Positions 57,501 to 64,000 of a DNA stretch of 64,000 nucleotides are shown one piece after another. The stretch is from Karstenula rhodostoma CBS 690.94. Taxonomy: Eukaryota > Ascomycota > Dothideomycetes > Pleosporales > Didymosphaeriaceae. The stretch is taken from assembly GCA_010093485.1 (NCBI GenBank), contig MU001506.1, positions 248,001-312,000 of the forward strand, in the 5' to 3' direction. Position 1 is the stretch's first letter; each line of letters starts with the position of its first letter. Made by a program: the position numbers and the translations under genes. The notes under the pieces were generated by a model, which did no database searches, was not told the origin of the DNA, and was given only the letters and a program-made list of their open reading frames with translations.

Positions 57501-58926
57501 ATATTGGTTTGGCAGTGTCGCTTCCATTTACGCCGCCGGATATCGCCTGTCGTGGGACCACGGGGAAACTTGGTTTTCGAACACTGACTTCTCTGTCAGA
57601 AGGAGCGTCATTCGAAATGTCGATTCCCGGTCCCGCGAGGTTTTGTGAGGCCCCTGCCGAGCGCGGCCGAAGTGAAACGCTGATGGGAAATCGGCTCGTC
57701 AATTTCCAAGATTATCGCAGTCGAGCAAAATGGTCAAAGGGTGGAAATAGCCTCATTCGGGGCGAAGTGAAGCCAATTCCCGTTGCTCTGCACGATGCAA
57801 GGTCTATCCCACGGTTTGCTCTGGCTTTGCCCGCGAGGGTGGGAAGAAGGCCCTCCTCCCACCAATGAAGACTGAGATGAGCGGATGATGCTCCCGCCTT
57901 GGCTCCCCCTGGCGATCTCGCTCGGCGCTTAATGAAGGAATCAACGCGCATACGCGTCGAGTATTGACAATTACCTCCCCGTGGGCAATCAGCCGGAGTG
58001 AAAAGCGGAGCTTCGCTCAGGAGAGGGACTGGACCAGTCCATGGGCAGCAGTGGGCAGTAGCGAGGAAAACACAAATAGTCGGACGCCAGTCACCAGCCG
58101 GCCCGCCGTGAAACAGGGCAGCGGCCGTGTTGGGCGGTCCCGTTTGGTGTAGAGTTCACTGTTCTCCGAGTGCCGGTCCGGCCGCCAGCCAAGAATCGAC
58201 TGCGCTCAACAATGTCACCAAACAAATTCTCCGCGCAGGCCGGTGCATCTAGCCGGGGTCGTCGATAAATTTCTTATCGCACCAGCGCAGTCCAGGCTGG
58301 GGATGACGTATATGGTGGCACTGGTGGTCTATTTTTCGATGCTGCGACGCAAATACCCGAGCGGCGTGCGAATCACCGGACACTGCAACCTGGCAGGGAG
58401 GCTGGCTGGCTGGCAGGCTGGCAGCGTGGCTCGTCCTGTGGCTGGGACGCGCATGAAGTGGGTGCGTGTGGGTGTGATGGGAGTGACTGGATTGCTCGCG
58501 TTTGGCCGTCGCCCTGACAGCGATGCTCAGCACAGGCTGCGGCTCCACCGCTTTGCGTGTGCATCTCGTAGCGGGAGCGCCTGCGAGTGGTTGAGCGTCC
58601 GGTGCTGGTGGAGCCCGCGGGTCGTGGCCTGGTCGCACCATCGCCATAGCTGGAAACAGGAAAGTGGTTGGGCCTCTGTCTGGGTGAATGTTGGGGGCTG
58701 TCCAAGATAAGCGGGTCTTCTGACTTCTCAGCACGGTGCGTGCACGCGTGGCGAGCTCCCGTATAAGAAAGGCTCCAAGCTCGCAGCCCTTTCTTATCTA
58801 TCGCCAGTCACAGATACAAATACAAACACTCGCACTGTCGTTCTTCGTCAACCAGTACTTTCGTTCACCAATCAATACTTAATCAACAACCCACCCAAAC
58901 AACCAAACCCCACAAACACCATCAAC
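54523..58926. other. Long intergenic region, few coding signs
   Basis: 4.4 kb with no gene I can support. A plus-strand stretch at about 55240-55490 is hydrophobic (AVALLHMYRIMAQITYPIGV then YFIVGIYFPLVITLFHAS) and may be an eroded membrane-protein gene. The frame from 55757 starts MSLDRLLALLPSELPKQ but does not continue sensibly. The end, 58730-58926, carries the promoter of the small gene at 58927, with TATAAG at about 58763. Confidence 0.45.
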
Positions 58927-59193
58927 ATGCAGTTCTCCATCATCATCGCTGCCTTCGCCGCCGCTGCCTCGGCCCAGTACTCCAACGGCACCTCCGTCGT
59001 TGCTCCCTCCGGCACTGCCGCTCCCTCCGGAACTGGCTCTGCCGCTCCCTCGTCCACCGCTCCTTTCGAGGGTGCCGCTATCGCCAACGGTCCCGCCATG
59101 GCTGTCCTCATCGGTGCTGGTGCCGTTGCTCTGGTAAGCTCACTCGTGACTTGAACCTGGCGAACAACTTCTCACATCACGCAGATGATCTAA
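58927..59193 (+). CDS. Small surface/secreted protein, probable GPI anchor
   Basis: 71 aa in two exons: 58927-59133 and 59185-59193. The second exon carries only ATG ATC TAA, so two residues and the stop. A signal peptide (MQFSIIIAAFAAAASA) is followed by a Ser/Thr/Pro/Gly-rich body (SVVAPSGTAAPSG), an N-glycosylation site (NGT), and a hydrophobic C-terminus (GPAMAVLIGAGAVALMI) of the kind removed in GPI anchoring. Unspliced, the frame would end seven codons later (LVSSLVT), still hydrophobic. The leader is long and CA-rich (from about 58800), and codon use is strongly C-biased, both signs of a highly expressed gene. Related tiny proteins are common in Dothideomycetes; the function is not known. 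Confidence 0.75.
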
Positions 59194-60139
59194 ACAGTTT
59201 CATCACTGCTTCCACCAACGCGATAATAACAACACCTCGACCTCGGCTTTCGACTTCTAATTAGCGACCATGCCCGGCATGTTGACAGAGCAACCTTGTT
59301 TGGTATGGCATCTTGAGCATTTTCTGGCGTAATCGTCCGTTTCGGGCGCTCTGGATGCATCGTGACCGTAGCCGGTTCGCGGCTCCGTGCGTAGGAATTA
59401 CAGGATCTGTACATAGAGGCCTCATGTGGCTTGGTTTATCGGTTTACACAATAATACCCATCCACTGATCTCGATATTTTTTCCCGTCCTGCATGTTTGA
59501 AGTGCCTTGTTGCAGCTGAAATGTACTCAGCCATCGCTTAGCGAATACGTGCTCGTGTCCCCGTATGTCGTTCAGCTTTCTATTCTAGACCTTCTCTCCA
59601 TGCATGCACATGTATTGAGAGGTACGCCTCCAAAGTCTAATATGGCAAGTGCGACAGGTGGCTTACATCGGTTTTGTCCATTCTAAGCTTTCAACGCCCA
59701 GGTGCCTTGTTCGGTTTGCCACGCGGCTCCCCAAATGGCCGATTAAGGTGTGGAGGAGAATGTACGCTCCAGAACGACCAACCACTCTGATCTCGATTAT
59801 ATTCCACCCGAAGCAAGCGCTGATGGGGAAATCCCTCGTTGCACTGTTCGTGAGAAGACTTGTCGTCTGGGCCCGAGTACCGCCTTCAGGGTTGTTACTG
59901 TTACTCCTTCGTAGGAGCCATCACGTGTATCGCTTGGCGCCAGGACGCGCAACTCGAAACATCGAGTTGTCATCCGCAGTGATCTGCCATGGACGTCGAC
60001 GCTCTCTAGTCTTGCCACACCCCACCTAGCATTTACACCCTCATTGATATGTCGTCCCCGCACTGCTTCCTCGCGACCGCCCGACAGTCGCAGCGGTACT
60101 CGATCGTCTCTCGATAGAGCGACCCCTCGTCAGCCCACC
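59194..60139. other. Intergenic, no supported gene
   Basis: 3' flank of the small surface protein and upstream of the LCCL gene. Reading frames are short or overlap. Confidence 0.5.
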
Positions 60140-62085
60140 ATGGTGCTGGATATAGAGCCCGCGGGTGTCCCGCCGTATGCGTACCCGTCACAATCGTCGA
60201 AAGAACCACCCGTCGACATAGAGATGTCTTCCATAGACTCCACCTTTCCTGGAACTGCGCCGGACAACCGCCCGTGGCACGATGGCCCCCGCTGGAAGAA
60301 GATCAAGAGCAGAATCCCAGCGCCGGTCGCTGCTCGCACACGAAAAGTGGAACAATGGTTTCGCGGACCTGAACCTGCAAAGCCCAATCGCATCACGCCC
60401 TTCTTCGAGCGCATCCAGACCTTCCACATCCGCCTCTTTGCGCGACTTCCTACATTTGCGCGGGGTTGCATCTTCGTATGCGCGTTCATGCTATGGCTCG
60501 TTATATTCGGCGTCATCCTCAGCAAGGACAGTCTCCCTTCAGATATAGGAGGGTTCGGTGCTCCGGTCCGGCTTTCGTGTACTGCTAGGCTCTGGTAAGT
60601 TCACAAGAACCCACGCTCGATCAAGGCTGACTCGTACTGTGCAGGCCCAGCGGTCAAAGCTGCGGACTCAATGGCGTCAATTGCCTTCCCTTCGACGACT
60701 CGAGCTTTGCGTTCACGTGCCCAGCCGATTGCGCCGGAGTCCAAGTACTGAATCCTTACACTATTGGCGACACGTCTATCGTATACCGCCCGCTCGTAGT
60801 TGGTGGCGCCCCAGAAGGGTCAGATGACAACGATTTGATATACCGCGGTGACTCGTTCATCTGCGGAGCTGCCATTCAGGCTGGCATTCTGACAGACACT
60901 TCGGGCGGCTGTGGAGTGGTCAATCTGAGCGGAGAAAGGACAACCTACGGCTCAGCCGCACAGAATGGCATTTCAAGCGTGGGGTTCAATTCCACGTTCC
61001 CCATGTCATTCGACTTCGACCAGTCCGAGCAAGTCCTGAGCGATTCAGCGAAGTGTCGAGATCCAAGGTGGGGCCTACTCGCATTGTCTACCATCTTCAC
61101 AGCCCTGTTCTCACTCTTCACTACACATCCTGCTACCTTCTTCGGGTCAATCTTCGTCATCACGTTCTGGCAGATTGCCATGGCTTCAGATCCTCCTTCG
61201 TACTCAGACTACCCCTCTCTGGCATCTACCGCTCTTGCAAGCTTCCTTCCAGCCGCTTTCATTGCTGTCATCATCTACCGCGTCAGCGTTCGCAAGACTC
61301 TGATGCATCTCAACGCGCAATTTGAAAAGACGATCCTTTGGGTCGGCGCTCTGTGGGTGGGTGCATTGAACAATCTGACTCTGGATATGATACCCATCTC
61401 GCGCCTCACGGGGCATGACCTTAAGCAGCAACCTGGCGCCATTACAGCACTGGTGATCATCATTTTGATCCTTGTAGCTCTAGTCCTTTACCAAGCCTGG
61501 TGCTTCCGACTCGAGGGACGGTTGCCGCGATACCTCGGCATATACGGCATCCTCGCCTTCTGCCTGCTCATACTACTGGCAGTACCATCGCTAGATTTGC
61601 GGATACACCACTACATCCTCGCTCTCTTGCTGCTTCCCGGAACAGCTTTACAAACGCGCGTTAGTCTGCTTTGCCAGGGCCTTTTGGTCGGGCTCTTCAT
61701 CAACGGTGTAGCGCGCTGGGGTTTCGCATCCATCTTACAGACGGCTGCGGCGCTGCGAGGCGACGCCCAACTGGGCACCGGCCTCGTGTCGCTTCTCGAC
61801 CCCGTCATCAACGCTACGAACATCACATTTTCCTGGGACGCTTTGGCGCGAGGCTACGAAGGGGTCAGTGTCCTGGTCAACGACGTTGAGCGCTTCCGTG
61901 GCGTGCAGAAAGACGGCGACAATAACTTCACTTGGACTAGGAAGGCTCTCGATCATCCCGAGTTTTTTAGATTCGGGTTTGTAAGTTATCAGCCTTTTGG
62001 GGGGGTTTCGTACAGCGACTTTACGAGGGCGGGCACTTGGTGGCCGAATGGCACGTGGGTGGTGCCTCCGCCTGGTCGTACGTAG
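60140..62085 (+). CDS. LCCL-domain multi-spanning membrane protein
   Basis: Two exons (60140-60594 and 60645-62085) code for 631 aa. The ATG at 60140 lies in a near-perfect CACCATGG context and is the first in frame. The N-terminal 125 residues are cytosolic; the first helix (GCIFVCAFMLWLVIFGVIL) is at about residues 112-132. The LCCL domain follows with its cysteines: SCGLNGVNCLPF, FTCPADCAGVQVLNPYTIGD, SFICGAAIQAGI, GGCGVVNLSG. Then come about eight hydrophobic segments (GLLALSTIFTALFSLF through LLVGLFINGVARWGF) and a C-terminal segment with N-glycosylation sites (NATNIT, NGTW). Fungal LCCL proteins of this build are conserved but their role is not well known; they may act in lipid or cell-surface processes. 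Confidence 0.88.
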
Positions 62086-62508
62086 ATGGTGGAATGTTTC
62101 TAGCAGCACGATTAGGCTCGTGGTTATGCAGGGTCTGCACCCCGGATTGGCAATGCATGAAGATTCCACATCTACGAAGCGCTTATCATGTGATGGAGGT
62201 TACGGTGGTGCTTGACACTCACATGCCTGCACTTTGCCGACATCCGACTGACTACTCATTGAGGCGTGAGTAACATGGACATGACAAGCGTTGACCAAGT
62301 GGCCCGTCACCAACTCATGTGTCTCGTGTTGGTGGTCGGAAAAGTGACGCTCTGAGTTAGATCCGAGACTCCCTTCCTAGATTCTTGGAACACCAATAGC
62401 GACGTGTGCGTTGTAGTTTCTATTCGAGCTTGGGATACAACTTCCTGTCCTGGGAAGCTGATTCGAGGTGGTGAAAGATGAGACTTTGCTCATTTCCACC
62501 TTCATCAT

Positions 62509-62744
62509 CGGAAGCTCGATGGACGGATCAGCTTCGGGTTCACGCTCGGATTTTTGAGAGCTTTTTAGTAGAGTAAGGAAGTAGGAAGGCAGGGTACCAT
62601 GGGCATCTGATCTTCGAGGTGTTGTCGCTCGTTTCCCCATGACGAGGCACATGGGCGGAAGTCGGAAGCTCGTGATGGATGAACCCGAAACAGAGGGTTC
62701 ACGCGCGGGTTCTCGACCTTTTTAGTAAAGTAAGAAAATAGGAT
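62509..62744. repeat. Imperfect duplicated segment
   Basis: Two copies of a roughly 80-bp unit (62509-62590 and 62664-62744). They share ggaagctcg at the start, gggttcacgc in the middle and ttttagta(g/a)agtaag near the end; about 70 percent alike by eye. Confidence 0.55.
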
Positions 62745-62780
62745 GGATGCAGCTCCTACGTGTCCATGATCTGGATCGCG

Positions 62781-62826
62781 AGCTGGCGGTGGAGGTGGAA
62801 GTGGAAGTGGAAGTGGAAGTGGAAGA
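62781..62826. repeat. GGAAGT hexamer repeat
   Basis: About seven units of ggaagt or ggaggt in tandem. Confidence 0.85.
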
Positions 62827-63833
62827 GGTGGTGGATCCGCGACGAACCAAAGTTTTACTGTTGCGCTGCCTGCCTGGATAGGGGTGCTACTTCTTCATCC
62901 AGGTAGATCCAGCTGCAGATCATCGCCAACCGCGTTGTCCTCCCGCAGCGACGGCCGTGGCCTGGTATGCGTGGGTGAGGGTGAGGTATGGAGTGGGTGT
63001 CATACCAGCTAGAGTTGGAAGACTTATTTTACCTGTTTCTCTTTTTTCACTATATGAGGCCTTGATTTCGTGTTCTTTTTGGGTGATAGTCATCTATGTT
63101 TTCGTCCATCACTGTACGAGACACCACCTTTTTTTGTGGTTCGTGTCAACAATCACAGAATCATGGATTTGGGCATCGACGTGTCGCTGACGTCTGGGAC
63201 CGCGTCGAGGATGTAATCTGCCCCATCGTCGACGCCGGACTCGGTTCCTGTACCTCTTGAACGTGCGTCCCGCTGCTGCACATCGATCACGCTCTCGCCG
63301 GCCCAACCACCCGCCCACCACGGCATGGCATGGCACTTTTTTGTTTTTGGTAGCTCGCAGTAAGGAACACTCGAAGGCATGGAGAGCGTGGGTGAGCATG
63401 GGGCGAGAGTTGGGGTTTAAGGCTGCTTGAGCTGGGTACGCAGCGGTGGTGTGGAGGTTGAGGGAAGTGGGCGTGGAATGTCAAGTGATCATGGGTATCT
63501 AGGCCTATATGGGAAGTGTGTTCGGGGGCGACGATGGCAGTACGAGGGGGAAGTGGTGCACGAAAACGCACAGTGTGGAATACAATATCAACAGTGCAAT
63601 AGTCGGTCACCACCACTACTACGAAAAAGACGAAAAGCAAAGCACATTGCAAGCTGCGGGCTACACTACGAAGTGTGCTAGAACCATGCCTCGGACTGTC
63701 CACATAATTCTCCTCTTTAAAGCCATCCCCCAGAAGATCAGCGATCGCTCGCATTTGGTATTACCGCTCCAACGCCTGCAAATGCTCGTTCTATCCTGCC
63801 CTGCCCTGCCCCTTCATATGCATGTATGCTGTC

Positions 63834-64000
63834 CTACACCCACTCCGGCATATCCCGCGTGATCTTCGGACTCCCCAGCTTCAGCGAGCTCCGCGTATGA
63901 TACTCTAGCAAATTCGCCAGATCCGCATCAACCCTCTCATACGACTCCCTCAACCTGCCGCGCTTCCCCAGAAACGCGTCCAAGCCCCCAGCATACAGTC
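63834..64000 (-). CDS. 3' end of a gene entering from the right edge
   Basis: On the minus strand 55 codons are open from the window end to a stop at 63834-63836. The C-terminus reads LYAGGLDAFLGKRGRLRESY and ends ITRDMPEWV. Composition is coherent, helical and charged, like a normal globular protein, and there is no in-frame stop. Too little is present to name a family; the rest lies beyond base 64000. Confidence 0.6.
   Translation of the reverse strand, partial: LYAGGLDAFLGKRGRLRESYERVDADLANLLEYHTRSSLKLGSPKITRDMPEWV

Larger units (their letters stand above)
62086..63833. other. Convergent intergenic region with degenerate repeats
   Basis: No gene. Holds the imperfect 80-bp duplication (62509-62590 against 62664-62744) and a GGAAGT/GGAGGT hexamer run. 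Confidence 0.5.

Overview
The window is nuclear DNA from a filamentous ascomycete (Pezizomycotina; a Dothideomycete is the best guess, not proven). Genes carry short introns of about 42-140 bp with GTRNGT donors, CTNAY-type branch points and YAG acceptors. The gene families are typical of moulds: hybrid histidine kinase, DUF7708 and DUF7025 proteins, rhodopsin-domain membrane proteins, P450s, LCCL protein, PNO1 and MDM31. I rebuilt exon structures by hand. Each multi-exon model in the list that is called intact closes in frame (total coding length divisible by three), which is the main support for the splice sites.

Layout. 1-8 kb is a gene-poor, decayed flank: an acidic partial ORF at the left edge, a Cys-rich small protein of unresolved start, and two dead genes, one clearly a phenol-hydroxylase-type FAD monooxygenase. 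8-18.3 kb holds a cytosolic hybrid histidine kinase (+), a NACHT/STAND-like DUF7708 protein (-) tail-to-tail with it, a 152-aa conserved-looking protein (-), and a DUF7025-AAA ATPase (+) that starts 111 bp from the 152-aa gene. 18.5-23.5 kb has two small secreted six-cysteine proteins and a secreted GMC oxidoreductase. A 220-bp MITE with perfect 32-bp terminal inverted repeats lies at 24.7 kb. 25.5-28.5 kb carries a rhodopsin-domain membrane protein and an unknown secreted protein. A microsatellite-rich stretch at 29.2-29.7 kb follows.

29.9-43 kb is a housekeeping block: a CAMK-type protein kinase, an amino-acid permease, then PNO1 (40S ribosome assembly) and an MDM31-type mitochondrial inner-membrane protein transcribed divergently. 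44.3-54.5 kb looks like an accessory metabolic patch: P450, DHA2-type MFS exporter, second P450, a P450 relic with a large internal deletion, and a second rhodopsin-domain protein. No PKS, NRPS or terpene synthase is visible. 54.5-64 kb is mostly non-coding, with a tiny probably surface-anchored protein, an LCCL-domain membrane protein, and the 3' end of a gene running in from the right edge.

No tRNA, rRNA, CRISPR array or intact transposase gene was found. The most promising unit for a new system is the 12-18.3 kb NLR-like/AAA pair; the rest reads as ordinary fungal housekeeping and accessory genes plus decaying copies.
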